DNA of 64,000 nt, taken from contig NZ_MRDM01000014.1 of assembly GCF_002008165.1 (NCBI RefSeq), forward strand, positions 1,409,033 to 1,473,032. The letters are read 5' to 3'. Under the pieces are notes generated by a model. That model had not been told where the DNA came from and made no database searches. It was given only the letters and a program-made list of their open reading frames with translations. Shown here piece by piece: positions 1 through 8,780 of the stretch; the stretch's first letter is position 1, and each line of letters begins with the position of its first letter. The position numbers were made by a program, and so were the translations under genes. Source of the stretch: Rhizobium laguerreae. GTDB lineage: Bacteria; Pseudomonadota; Alphaproteobacteria; Rhizobiales; Rhizobiaceae.

Positions 1-24
1 TGTCAGAGCCTGGGAGGACCTAAT

Positions 25-489
25 TCAACTGGCGGCGGAGATCGGGAATTGTTCCTTGGTGCCGTCGATGCGGCCGCCGTCGGCGACGAACTGCTCGAGG
101 GTCATATTGTCGAGAATGGCGGCGATCGCGTCCCGAACCTCGGTCATCGAGCGCCGCACCTGACAGGTCTCCGGATCGGCACAGTCATCGCAGGCCTCGT
201 AAGCCGTACGGCTGGCGCAGCGGATCGGCGCTAAGGGCCCGTCGAGCGTGCGGATGACATGGCCGATGCGGATTTCGGTTGCCGGCCGCGACAGGGAATA
301 GCCGCCGCCCGGTCCCTTCTTCGAGCGCAGGATGCCGACATTGCGCAGTTCGAGCAGGATCGTGTCGAGAAACTTCTTCGGGATATTGTTGCGGGCCGCG
401 ATGTCGTTGATGAAGGCGGTCTCACCCGGCGCCAGCCGCGCCAGGTCGACCAGCGCCTTCAGCCCATATTTTCCCTTTTTCGTCAGCAT
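25..489 (-). CDS. Rrf2 family transcriptional regulator
   Basis: A 154-residue DNA-binding regulator. The N-terminus (MLTKKGKYGLKAL) and the winged helix over about residues 1-65 are typical of Rrf2/IscR proteins. Four cysteines at about residues 91, 100, 103 and 109 lie where IscR and RirA relatives bind an Fe-S cluster, so iron, redox or nitric-oxide sensing is possible but not shown. A longer reading frame reaches 561, but family homology starts at the internal ATG at 489. It is transcribed in the same direction as the SDR gene upstream (stop at 663). The target genes are unknown. Confidence 0.88.
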   Translation of the reverse strand: MLTKKGKYGLKALVDLARLAPGETAFINDIAARNNIPKKFLDTILLELRNVGILRSKKGPGGGYSLSRPATEIRIGHVIRTLDGPLAPIRCASRTAYEACDDCADPETCQVRRSMTEVRDAIAAILDNMTLEQFVADGGRIDGTKEQFPISAAS

Positions 490-571
490 CGTCGTCGCCT
501 TGTAGAAATCGCAGTATTTATCCTGCCAATAGCAGGCAAATAGCGTCAAAAGCGTGAACATACAATAAAAT

Positions 572-588
572 AGCTATTATTTATAGCT
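572..588. promoter_or_regulatory. Small inverted repeat upstream of the Rrf2 gene
   Basis: AGCTAT (572-577), five bases, then ATAGCT (583-588), in an AT-rich stretch about 85 bp upstream of the Rrf2 start. It could be an autoregulatory operator or part of the promoter. The arms are short and could occur by chance. Confidence 0.25.
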
Positions 589-662
589 TGTATCGGCAAC
601 GTCACGGGCCGGCCCGGCAGTCTTGAGAAGGACTGTTTGCCGAGCCTCGTCAGCCGCCTCGA

Positions 663-1451
663 TTAGATCGTCTTCAGCATGCCGCCATCGACGAAATAGG
701 TCGAGCCGATGCAATAGCTCGCACGCCCCGAACTCAGGAAGACGAAGACGTTGGCCAGTTCCTCCGGCGTGCCGAAGCGTTTGGAGGCGGCGTGCTCGTT
801 GGCGACGCTCTGCAGATAGCCTTCCCAGTTGCCGCCGGTTTCCGCCGTCAATTGCTTGGCGGTCTTGATCCAGTCGGGCGTCAGGATCAGGCCGGCATTG
901 ACGCAGTTGACGCGGATATTGTCCTTGATGAGCTCGGTCGAAAGCGTCTTCGAAAACATCATCAGCGCCGACTTGCTGACATTGTAGATCGGCTCGTACC
1001 AGAGTGGCTGGACGGCGCAGATCGAGGCATTGTGCAGGATCACTCCGCCGCCGCGTTGCTTCATCTGCGGCGCGATGCCGCGCGCCAGCCGCACGGCGGC
1101 CATCACATGCAGGTCCCAATAGTCCTGCCACTTCTCGTCGGGCGCCTCCATCACCGTCTCGTTCGATCCGGTGCCGGCATTGTTGATGAGGATATCGGCG
1201 CCACCTTTTTCGGCCGCCGCCGCGATGATCGCCTCGGTTCCCGCAACCGTCGCCACATCGGCCGCGACAGCGGCGGCGCTGACGCCGTACTTCTCGGCGA
1301 TACGGGCGGCTTCCGCCTCGATCCGTTCGGCGCCACGGGCTGCCAGCACGAGGTCGACGCCCTCAGCCGCCAGCCCCTCGGCGATCGCCAGCCCGATGCC
1401 GACCGACGCACCTGTTATGACGGCAGTCTTTCCCTTCAATCCGAGATCCAT
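663..1451 (-). CDS. SDR family NAD(P)-dependent oxidoreductase
   Basis: A 262-residue classical short-chain dehydrogenase. Visible motifs are the cofactor loop TGASVGIG (13-20), NNAG (90-93), a candidate catalytic Ser143 and the YNVSK motif with Tyr156 and Lys160. The ATG at 1451 is preceded by GGAGGAAG; the longer frame to 1514 has no such support. It is divergent from the TIM-barrel isomerase at 1595, with 143 bp between the starts. This suggests a shared role in sugar or polyol oxidation, but the substrate cannot be read from sequence. Confidence 0.9.
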   Translation of the reverse strand: MDLGLKGKTAVITGASVGIGLAIAEGLAAEGVDLVLAARGAERIEAEAARIAEKYGVSAAAVAADVATVAGTEAIIAAAAEKGGADILINNAGTGSNETVMEAPDEKWQDYWDLHVMAAVRLARGIAPQMKQRGGGVILHNASICAVQPLWYEPIYNVSKSALMMFSKTLSTELIKDNIRVNCVNAGLILTPDWIKTAKQLTAETGGNWEGYLQSVANEHAASKRFGTPEELANVFVFLSSGRASYCIGSTYFVDGGMLKTI

Positions 1452-1594
1452 GTCTTCCTCCGCAAACGGCCGGAGATCCCGGCCTGATGTGCTGAGTGTT
1501 CCGCCAATGAACACCGGGCGTCAAGCGCCTGCACTCCTCTTGCGGCAGGCGCCGATCTGTCGCATGCCTGCATCAACAGATGGGAGGAGTTTTC

Positions 1595-2365
1595 ATGCGA
1601 CGTTATTCAGCCTGCATAGAGTGGCTGTTTGCCGAAGAGGGCGACAGCTTTCCCGATCGCATCCGCCGCGCCCATGCGGCCGGCCTGACGGCGATCGAAT
1701 TCTGGCGCTGGACCGACAAGGATCTGGATGCGATCGAGGCGGCGCTGAAGGAAACCAGCCTTGCCGTCTCCAGCCTCGTCGCCGAACCGATGATCGCGCT
1801 GACCGACGCCGCCAACCGGCAGGCCTGGCTGAAAGGCCTTGCCGAATCCGTCGCTGTCGCCAAGCGTCTCGGCGCGCCGGTGCTGATTGCCCAAGCGGGC
1901 GACGATCTCTCAGGCTTGACCCGCGAAGAACAGCGCCGGGCGCTCACCGAAACGCTGAGCGCCGGCGCCGATATCCTCAAAGGCAGCGGTGTCCGTCTCG
2001 GCGTCGAGCCGCTCAACATCCGCATCGACCATGTCGGCTATTTCCTCGATTCGACTCGCGAAGGTCTCGACATCATCGATGACGTCGCCCGCCCCGAGAT
2101 CGGGATCGTTTACGACATCTACCATTCCGCCGTGATGGACGAGCGCACCGAGGAGGTGCTGAACGGCCGTCTCGACCGTATCATACACGTCCATGTCGCC
2201 GATCACCCTGGCCGCAACGAACCGGGCTCCGGCAATATTGACCTTGCTCGACGCCTCGGCTGGATCTTTGCCAACGGTTACGACGGCGCCGTCGGTCTGG
2301 AATACCGGCCGACCAGGCCCGGCGCGGACGCAGTCAAGGCTGCGATTGTTTCGCTCGGCGGTTAA
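1595..2365 (+). CDS. Sugar phosphate isomerase/epimerase (TIM-barrel, hydroxypyruvate isomerase-like)
   Basis: A 256-residue AP-endonuclease-2-like TIM barrel. Its C-terminal half has the HVHVADHPGRNEPGSG and LEYRP motifs shared with hydroxypyruvate isomerases, and a second homologue lies at 11720-12514. The start is the ATG at 1595, preceded by GGGAGGAG; an in-frame ATG at 1580 lies upstream of that ribosome site. The stop overlaps the stop of the convergent LacI gene by three bases. It probably isomerises a small keto acid or sugar. Whether it duplicates the second copy or has another substrate is open. Confidence 0.85.
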   Translation: MRRYSACIEWLFAEEGDSFPDRIRRAHAAGLTAIEFWRWTDKDLDAIEAALKETSLAVSSLVAEPMIALTDAANRQAWLKGLAESVAVAKRLGAPVLIAQAGDDLSGLTREEQRRALTETLSAGADILKGSGVRLGVEPLNIRIDHVGYFLDSTREGLDIIDDVARPEIGIVYDIYHSAVMDERTEEVLNGRLDRIIHVHVADHPGRNEPGSGNIDLARRLGWIFANGYDGAVGLEYRPTRPGADAVKAAIVSLGG

Positions 2366-3381
2366 ACCTCGGCGGCATCGACGCTCGCCGCCGCCTTGCA
2401 GGGTCCGGCCGAGCGGCGCTCGATAATGCGCGAGGCAATCATGATACGCCGCGCCGGCATGCCCGGCAGGCGTGGATTCTCGATGCGCTCGAGCAAAAGC
2501 CGCAGCCCGACCGCCCCGCATTCCTGCCCCTCCATCCTCACCGTCGTCAGCGCCGGCGAGATCTGCGTTGCCGGCGAGTAGTCGCCGAAGCCGACGACCG
2601 AAATATCGTCGGGAATGCGATATCCTTGACCGAGCAGCTCGGAAACCACGGTCAGTGCCAGCCCGTCATGGGCGCAGAAAAAAGCCGTCGGCCGGATGCC
2701 TTTTTCCACGAGCGCTCGGAAGGCCGCGCTGAAGCCATTCTCTTCGTCGAACTGCATAACATGAAGCGCAACGTCAGGATAACGTTCGGCGATTTCGCGG
2801 GCACCGTAGTGCCGCTCTTGGCGCCCCCGCAGGCCTGGCATGCCATAGACGTAAACAATGGACCGATGGCCGAGCCCGACCAGATACTCCACCACCGCCT
2901 GCCCTGCCTCATGGTCGGTGCCGCCGACATGGTCGATCTGTTCGAGCGCATCGACCCAGCCGAAACGCACGACCGGAACGCCGGTGGCACTTGCCGCCGC
3001 CACGGCCTCACGGGCATGCGGACCGACGAGCATCAGCCCATCGCAAGTGCGCGCCAGCTCCTCCAACTGGCCGGAATCATGGGTCCAGCGTACGCGCAAC
3101 GTCATGCCAAGCCGATGAGCCTCGCGCTGCACACCGTTCTGCACCTGCATATAGAGCTCACTGTTGACGGCATCGAGATCGTGAAAGACAACCGCGACCT
3201 CGCCGGTAGAGCCCTGCCCGGCGGGCTTGGTATAGCCGAGGCGCTGCGCCGTCTCGCGGATCAGCGCGCGCGTTTCCTCGCTGACGCCGCTCTTGCCGGC
3301 AAGCGAGCGCGAGACCGCATATTTCGACAGGCCGACCTCCCGCGCGATCGTCTGCAATGTAACCCGGCCCCTGCTTCCCAC
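2362..3381 (-). CDS. LacI family transcriptional regulator
   Basis: A 339-residue sugar-responsive repressor. The N-terminus has the LacI helix-turn-helix and hinge (TLQTIAREVGLSKYAVSR, then LIRETAQRLGY), followed by a periplasmic-binding-protein-like sensor domain. It starts with GTG at 3381 after GAGGTG. It is divergent from the oligosaccharide transport operon starting at 3562, and an inverted repeat sits between the two. It is therefore the likely local regulator of 3562-15597. Its effector is probably a sugar released from the imported oligosaccharide. Confidence 0.92.
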   Translation of the reverse strand: MGSRGRVTLQTIAREVGLSKYAVSRSLAGKSGVSEETRALIRETAQRLGYTKPAGQGSTGEVAVVFHDLDAVNSELYMQVQNGVQREAHRLGMTLRVRWTHDSGQLEELARTCDGLMLVGPHAREAVAAASATGVPVVRFGWVDALEQIDHVGGTDHEAGQAVVEYLVGLGHRSIVYVYGMPGLRGRQERHYGAREIAERYPDVALHVMQFDEENGFSAAFRALVEKGIRPTAFFCAHDGLALTVVSELLGQGYRIPDDISVVGFGDYSPATQISPALTTVRMEGQECGAVGLRLLLERIENPRLPGMPARRIMIASRIIERRSAGPCKAAASVDAAEV

Positions 3382-3430
3382 GTGGCACCTCAGCGTTCGA
3401 TTGATGCGCGCTGGCTATAGCAATCGCGCC

Positions 3431-3473
3431 GGTAAAGCAAATTTATACACTAACGTAAACATAACGCTTTACC
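3431..3473. promoter_or_regulatory. Candidate LacI-type operator region
   Basis: Between the divergent LacI gene and the transport operon lie GGTAAAGC (3431-3438) and its exact reverse complement GCTTTACC (3466-3473). A further half-site GTAAA at 3455-3459 pairs with TTTAC (3468-3472) across eight bases. Repeated GTAAA half-sites in a divergent promoter suit a LacI-family operator. The assignment rests on position and symmetry only. Confidence 0.45.
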
Positions 3474-3561
3474 TAACAATATCCAAATGTAATCTTTTCC
3501 CCATCCAAACCCCACAGCAAAAAAAATGATAAGGGCACGGATTTTTTGGAGGAGATCCCCT

Positions 3562-5487
3562 ATGATCAAGTTGAAACGACGTGCGTTTCTGGCCGGGACA
3601 TCGGCCGCCCTGATATTGCCGGCCTTGCCGGTTTTCGCCGCTGACTTCAGGGAAGCGGATATCCTGAAAACGAAGGTGTCGAGCGGCGCCCTGCCGGGCC
3701 TGAAGGACCGGCTTCCTGAAAATCCGCTCGTCGTCAAACCGGTCGAAAGCGTCGGCAAGTACGGTGGCGACTGGAACATGGCGCTGGTCGGCGGCGGGTC
3801 GTTGTCGATGCTGTTTCGCTACCAGGCTTATGAACCGCTGTTGCGCTACACACCCGACTGGTCAGGCGTGACGCTGAATGTCGCCGAGTTCTTTGAGGGC
3901 GACGCCGACTCCAAGGTCTATACGATCCGCCTGCGCAAGGGCATGAAATGGTCGGACGGCCATCCCTACACTACCGCCGACATCAAGTTCTGGTACGACA
4001 CCGTTTTCACCGACAAGCGCGTCGCCTTTGTCGGTCAGGATCACTGGAAATCCGGCGGCAAGCCGGCCAAGCTGGAGATCGTCGACGAACAGACCTTCAA
4101 GGTCACCTTCGACAAGCCGAACGGCCTGTTCCCGCTACAAGTCGCCTGGGCAAACAACGACCAGACGACGCGCACGCCGAAACATTATCTCGAGCAGTTC
4201 CACATCGACTATAATCCGAAGGCCGATGAACTCGCCAAGCAACGCGGCTTTGAAAGCTGGATCGCCTCCTTCCAGGCGGCCGCCGGTTTCCAGGACGACA
4301 ACGCCTTTTTCCTGAACTCCTCGAAGAAGCCCTGCGTGCATGCCTGGATGTTCACGATAGCGCCCGGCGAAAACACCGAACGCGCCGTTGCCGAACGCAA
4401 TCCCTACTATTGGAAGGTCGACACCGAGGGCAACCAGCTGCCCTATATGGACCGCATCGTCTACCAGATGGTCGCCGACCCACAGGTTCTGCTGCTGAAG
4501 GCCATGCAGGGCGAAGTCGACCTGATGGACCAGTATATCGCCACGCCGAACAACAAGTCGGTTCTCTACGATGCGCGTGAACAGGGCGGCTATGATTTCT
4601 ACACGCTGACTTCGACTGAAGCCAATGTGATGAATTTCATCTTCAACCTGAACCACAATGACGAGACCAAGCGGAAGCTCTTCCGGAACAAGGATTTCCG
4701 TGCGGCACTCTCGATCGCCCTCGACCGGCAGTCGCTGATCGATGCGGTGCTCGTCGGCCAGGGGGCACCTGCCCAGGCATCGATCAAGAAGGAAGACCCG
4801 CTTTACAACGAGCAGCTCGCCACGCAGTTCACGGCCTATGACGTCGACAAGGCGAATGCCATGCTCGACCAGCTCGTGCCGAAGCGCGACGACCAGAACT
4901 TCCGCCTCGACGAAAAGGGCCGCCGCCTGACGATCATCTTCGAGATCGACCAGGCGCGCGCTGTCTTCCTCGATCTCTTCCAGCTGGTGATCCCGATGTT
5001 CCAGGCGGTCGGCATCGATGCGCAGATGCGCTCGATGGACCGTTCGCTCTGGGAGACGCGCGTCCGCCAGGGTCGCGATTTCGATGCGACCGCCCACCAG
5101 TTCGGCGCAAATGGCGGCGTCGCCGCCATGCTCGACCCGCGCTATTACGTGCCCACCGATGCCAACGCCATGTATGCCCCGGCCTGGCAACTCTGGTATC
5201 GCGACCGCGCCAATGCCAATGCCGAGGAACCGCCGGAAAGCACGAAGAACCAGCTTGCGCTCTACGACAAGCTGAAGGCGACTTCCGACGCATCAGGCCA
5301 GCGCGAGGTCATGAAGCAGATCCTGCAAGGCGCCGCCGACAATTTCTATGTCTTCGGCATCTCGCTGCCGCCCGACGGCTACGGCATCGTCAAGAACACC
5401 ATGAAGAACATCACGAAGATCATGCCGAACTCCTTCGGCTGGCCGACGCCCGCTCCGACCATGCCGGAGCAGTTCTACAAGGCCTGA
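3562..5487 (+). CDS. ABC transporter substrate-binding protein (peptide/oligosaccharide type, SBP_bac_5)
   Basis: A 641-residue periplasmic binding protein, longer than typical DppA/OppA (about 530-550). The N-terminus has a twin-arginine-like signal (KRRAFLAG) and a hydrophobic stretch ending near ALPVFA, so export by Tat is likely. Motifs such as LRKGMKWSDGHP are characteristic of the family-5 binding proteins. The start is the ATG at 3562 behind GGAGGAG. It is the first gene of an operon with glycosidases and sugar-acid enzymes, so the ligand is probably an oligosaccharide, as for other rhizobial Dpp-type sugar transporters. The exact ligand is unknown. Confidence 0.92.
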   Translation: MIKLKRRAFLAGTSAALILPALPVFAADFREADILKTKVSSGALPGLKDRLPENPLVVKPVESVGKYGGDWNMALVGGGSLSMLFRYQAYEPLLRYTPDWSGVTLNVAEFFEGDADSKVYTIRLRKGMKWSDGHPYTTADIKFWYDTVFTDKRVAFVGQDHWKSGGKPAKLEIVDEQTFKVTFDKPNGLFPLQVAWANNDQTTRTPKHYLEQFHIDYNPKADELAKQRGFESWIASFQAAAGFQDDNAFFLNSSKKPCVHAWMFTIAPGENTERAVAERNPYYWKVDTEGNQLPYMDRIVYQMVADPQVLLLKAMQGEVDLMDQYIATPNNKSVLYDAREQGGYDFYTLTSTEANVMNFIFNLNHNDETKRKLFRNKDFRAALSIALDRQSLIDAVLVGQGAPAQASIKKEDPLYNEQLATQFTAYDVDKANAMLDQLVPKRDDQNFRLDEKGRRLTIIFEIDQARAVFLDLFQLVIPMFQAVGIDAQMRSMDRSLWETRVRQGRDFDATAHQFGANGGVAAMLDPRYYVPTDANAMYAPAWQLWYRDRANANAEEPPESTKNQLALYDKLKATSDASGQREVMKQILQGAADNFYVFGISLPPDGYGIVKNTMKNITKIMPNSFGWPTPAPTMPEQFYKA

Positions 5488-5563
5488 TGGCCATTTCTCC
5501 ATGATGCATGCCAGGTGCCGGCCCTCCGGTTGGCGCCGAGGCTCTTCTTTTGCCACTGATTGG

Positions 5564-7681
5564 ATGAAGACGATGCTCGATGCCAGAAAACAGAACACCA
5601 ATACGCTGAGGACGCCGGATTGGTTCAAGACGGCGACCCGCTGGACCCAGCTGACCTTCGTGGAAGACGATCCGGAGAAATACGACCCGGCCTTCTGGAT
5701 AGATGTCTTCAAACGCACGAAATCGAACGCGATCTGCCTCAGTGCCGGCGGCTATATCGCCTATTATCCGAGCGAAGTCCCTTACCACTATGTGAGCAAG
5801 TATCTCGGCGACAAGGATATCTTCGGCGCGCTCGTCGATGCCGCCCGCAAGCTCGACATGCATGTCATGGCCCGCGTCGACCCGCATGCGATCCATGACG
5901 ATGCCGCAAAAGCCCATCCCGAATGGGTGATGATCAATGCCGACGGCACGCCGCGCCGCCACTGGGCCTATCCCGATGTCTGGGTGACCAATGCCTATGG
6001 CGACTACAACACCGCCTTCATGCCTGAGGTGGTCAAGGAGATCGTCCGCAAATACGATATCGACGCAGTCTTCGCCAATCGCTGGCAGGGCCACGGCGTC
6101 GATTATAGCGAAGACAGCGCCCGCCGCTTCAAGGATATTGCCGGCCACGCCCTGCCTGTAAAACCCGATGCCGAGGATCCGGCCTGGCAGGCCTGGGTGC
6201 AGTGGCGCCGCCGCGTGCTCACCGACATGATCGCGCAATGGGACGATGCTGTAAAAGCGATCCGCCCACATGCGAGCTTCATTCCGAACATGGGCGGCGC
6301 GTCGCTGATGGAATTCGACCTCTCGGTCATCGCCAGGCATTGCCCCTTCCTCGTCGTCGACCATCAGGGCCGCAAGGGGCTCGAGCTCGGCTGGTCGGCT
6401 GGCCGCAACGGCAAGCGCATCCGCGCCACCTTCCCCGACCGCCCGGTCGTGCTGATCACCTCGATCGGCCCGGAGGAGGAATATCGCTGGAAGGATGCAG
6501 TCACCTCGGGCGAGGAGATGCAGCTCTGGATCAACGACGGCACTGCCCACGGCCTCTATGCCTGGTTCACCAAATTCAACGGTGTCGTGCCCGACAAACG
6601 CTGGGTCGAGCCGGTGGCCGACGCATTCGGCCTGCAGGCAGCCGTCGAGCCGGTGCTGGAAAGCATGAAGCCGACCGCCGAAATCGCCGTGGTCGATCCC
6701 TCGACGACACTGCGCCACTGGGCGCCGGAAGAGCGGCATTCCGCCGAGAAACACGATCTCGGTCTCTATCACGCCCTCGTCGAAGCCCGGCTGCCCTTCG
6801 AGCTGCTCTCGGACCAGGTGCTGACCGAGGAAAACCTCAACCGCTTCAAACTGATCATTCTCGCCAACGCTTCCTGCCTTTCGGATGCGCAGAACGCGGC
6901 GATCCGCGCCTATGTCGATCGCGGCGGCAGCGTCATCGCCTCTTACGAGACGTCGCTGCGTGACGAATTCGGCAAGAAGCGTGACGAATTCGGTCTGGCC
7001 GACGTGCTCGGCGCCAGATACGTCTCTGGCCCGCGCGGCATCGTCAAGAACACCTATGTCGCCCTTTCCGGCGATCACCCGATCAATCGGGGCTTCGACG
7101 GCGCCGAACGCATCATGGGCGGCACCCGCCTGATCCACGCCGAACCGGCGGCCGATGCGAAGACGCCCTTCCTCTATGTCCCCGATTTTCCCGATCTGCC
7201 GATGGAAGAGGTCTATCCGCGCGAGGCCCCGAAAGATGCTGCCGTAATCGCCCGCGAGACCGGCAAGGGCGGACGCACGATTTACATCCCCTGGAACATC
7301 GGCGAGATCTTCTGGGAGGTCTTTGCCGTCGACCACGCCCGTCTCATCGCCAACGCCGTCCATTGGGCACTCGGCAAGACGCCGCGCGTCACCGTCAAGG
7401 GCAAGGGCGTCGTCGATCTGGCGCTGCGCGAAAACGATGAGGGTCTGGCGCTCAGCCTATTCAACCTCACCAACCCGATGATGATGAAAGGCCCGATCCG
7501 CGACAATTACCCTTTGGCAGCGCAGACCGTTTCGGTGGAGATTCCGGAGGGCCGATCGGTGGCGAAGGCTTGGCTCGTCGTTGCCGACCGCGCCGCAAGC
7601 TTCAGTGTGAAGGATGGACGCGCGCAGGTGGAGGTGCCTGGCATCGATCGGCTGGAGGTCCTGCATCTCACCTGGAAATGA
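5564..7681 (+). CDS. Putative glycoside hydrolase (GHL6-like) with beta-galactosidase trimerisation-type domain
   Basis: A protein of about 705 residues. The N-terminal two thirds form a predicted TIM barrel like the hypothetical glycosyl hydrolase 6 family (motifs ARVDPHAIHDDAAKAHPEW and DAVFANRWQGHGVDY). The later part, from about residue 390, resembles the class I amidotransferase-like domain of GH42 enzymes. No signal peptide is seen, so it should act in the cytoplasm on imported sugar. The start is uncertain: ATG at 5564 or ATG at 5573. It lies between the binding protein and the permeases of one operon. Activity is inferred from family and context only. Confidence 0.75.
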   Translation: MKTMLDARKQNTNTLRTPDWFKTATRWTQLTFVEDDPEKYDPAFWIDVFKRTKSNAICLSAGGYIAYYPSEVPYHYVSKYLGDKDIFGALVDAARKLDMHVMARVDPHAIHDDAAKAHPEWVMINADGTPRRHWAYPDVWVTNAYGDYNTAFMPEVVKEIVRKYDIDAVFANRWQGHGVDYSEDSARRFKDIAGHALPVKPDAEDPAWQAWVQWRRRVLTDMIAQWDDAVKAIRPHASFIPNMGGASLMEFDLSVIARHCPFLVVDHQGRKGLELGWSAGRNGKRIRATFPDRPVVLITSIGPEEEYRWKDAVTSGEEMQLWINDGTAHGLYAWFTKFNGVVPDKRWVEPVADAFGLQAAVEPVLESMKPTAEIAVVDPSTTLRHWAPEERHSAEKHDLGLYHALVEARLPFELLSDQVLTEENLNRFKLIILANASCLSDAQNAAIRAYVDRGGSVIASYETSLRDEFGKKRDEFGLADVLGARYVSGPRGIVKNTYVALSGDHPINRGFDGAERIMGGTRLIHAEPAADAKTPFLYVPDFPDLPMEEVYPREAPKDAAVIARETGKGGRTIYIPWNIGEIFWEVFAVDHARLIANAVHWALGKTPRVTVKGKGVVDLALRENDEGLALSLFNLTNPMMMKGPIRDNYPLAAQTVSVEIPEGRSVAKAWLVVADRAASFSVKDGRAQVEVPGIDRLEVLHLTWK

Positions 7682-7701
7682 GGTGACGCGCGACGGAGGA
7701 G

Positions 7702-7726
7702 CGCTTTCGGCCTAGGGCCGAAAGCG
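7702..7726. repeat. Perfect intergenic hairpin between the hydrolase and the first permease
   Basis: CGCTTTCGGCC (7702-7712) and its exact reverse complement (7716-7726) are separated by TAG. It lies in the 102-bp gap before the permease gene and has no T-run. It may stabilise the upstream mRNA or attenuate transcription, giving more binding protein than permease, or it may be a small dispersed palindrome. Confidence 0.55.
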
Positions 7727-7783
7727 GGTGGATATCCGGGGGAAGCGCGTCACAGCGTTCCCGACGGGAGGAGAAACATTCCG

Positions 7784-8770
7784 ATGCTTGGCTATATCTT
7801 CAAGCGCGTGCTCTACATGATCCCGACCTTGTTCGGCATGTCGCTGATCTCGTTCCTGATCATCCAGCTGCCGCCGGGTGACTATCTGACGTCGATGATC
7901 GCCACGATGAGCGACAGCGGCCAGACCGTCGATCCCGCGCAGATCGAGCGGCTGAAGGAAATTTACGGCTTCGACGACCCCTTCTACGTCCAATATCTGA
8001 AATGGATCTGGGGCATCGTCAGCCGCGGCGACTTCGGCTACTCCTTCGAGTGGGGCCAGCCCGTCTCCGGGCTGATATGGGCGCGTATGGGCTCGACGCT
8101 GGTAATCTCGCTCTTGAGCTTGCTCTTCGTCTGGATCGTGGCTTTGCCGATCGGCATCTATTCCGCCGTCCGCCGCCACTCCATCGGCGATCACGTTTTC
8201 ACCTTTCTCGGCTTCATCGGCCTTGCGGTGCCGAACTTCATCCTGGCGCTGACGCTGATGTACGTCGCCTATAAATATCTCGGCCAGAGCGTCGGCGGGT
8301 TGATCTCGCCTGAGTATGCCGAGGCGCCCTGGAGCCTCGCCAAGGTCGGCGATTTCCTCGCCCATCTCTGGATCCCGATCATCATCATCGGCGCATCCGG
8401 AACGGCAGCGATGATCCGCATCCTGCGCGCCAACCTGACCGACGAACTGCACAAGCCCTATGTCGTCACCGCCCGCGCCAAGGGACTGCCGGAATACAAG
8501 GTGATCCTCAAATATCCGGTCAGAATCGCGCTCAATCCCTTCGTCTCGGCGATCGGCTGGGTGCTGCCGCATCTCGTCTCCGGCGTGACCATCACCGCCA
8601 TCGTGCTGAATCTTCCGACCGCAGGTCCCCTGCTTTTCCGCGCGCTGATCTCGCAGGACATGTACCTCGCCGGCAGTTTCATCCTGCTTTTGAGCGCGCT
8701 GACCCTTGTCGGCATGCTGCTGTCGGATCTGCTGCTGGCGCTGCTCGATCCGCGCATCCGGTTCAATTGA
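7784..8770 (+). CDS. ABC transporter permease, DppB type
   Basis: A 328-residue inner-membrane permease of the dipeptide/oligosaccharide (BPD_transp_1) family with about six membrane helices. The N-terminus (MLGYIFKRVLYMIPTLFGMS) is typical of DppB/OppB proteins. The coupling-helix region includes YVVTARAKGLPEYKVI. The ATG at 7784 follows GGGAGGAG. Its partner permease starts 10 bp after its stop, and the pair should form the channel for the binding protein encoded at 3562. Confidence 0.93.
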   Translation: MLGYIFKRVLYMIPTLFGMSLISFLIIQLPPGDYLTSMIATMSDSGQTVDPAQIERLKEIYGFDDPFYVQYLKWIWGIVSRGDFGYSFEWGQPVSGLIWARMGSTLVISLLSLLFVWIVALPIGIYSAVRRHSIGDHVFTFLGFIGLAVPNFILALTLMYVAYKYLGQSVGGLISPEYAEAPWSLAKVGDFLAHLWIPIIIIGASGTAAMIRILRANLTDELHKPYVVTARAKGLPEYKVILKYPVRIALNPFVSAIGWVLPHLVSGVTITAIVLNLPTAGPLLFRALISQDMYLAGSFILLLSALTLVGMLLSDLLLALLDPRIRFN

Positions 8771-8780
8771 GGGGAATGCG

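Noticed and set aside
1580..1594. Upstream ATG for the TIM-barrel isomerase
   Set aside because: The ribosome site GGGAGGAG lies after this ATG and before the one at 1595, which also matches the family N-terminus better.
5420..7363. A 647-codon open frame on the minus strand
   Set aside because: It lies wholly opposite the binding-protein end and the GHL6 gene, has no recognisable domain, and is the kind of antisense frame that GC-rich codon use produces.
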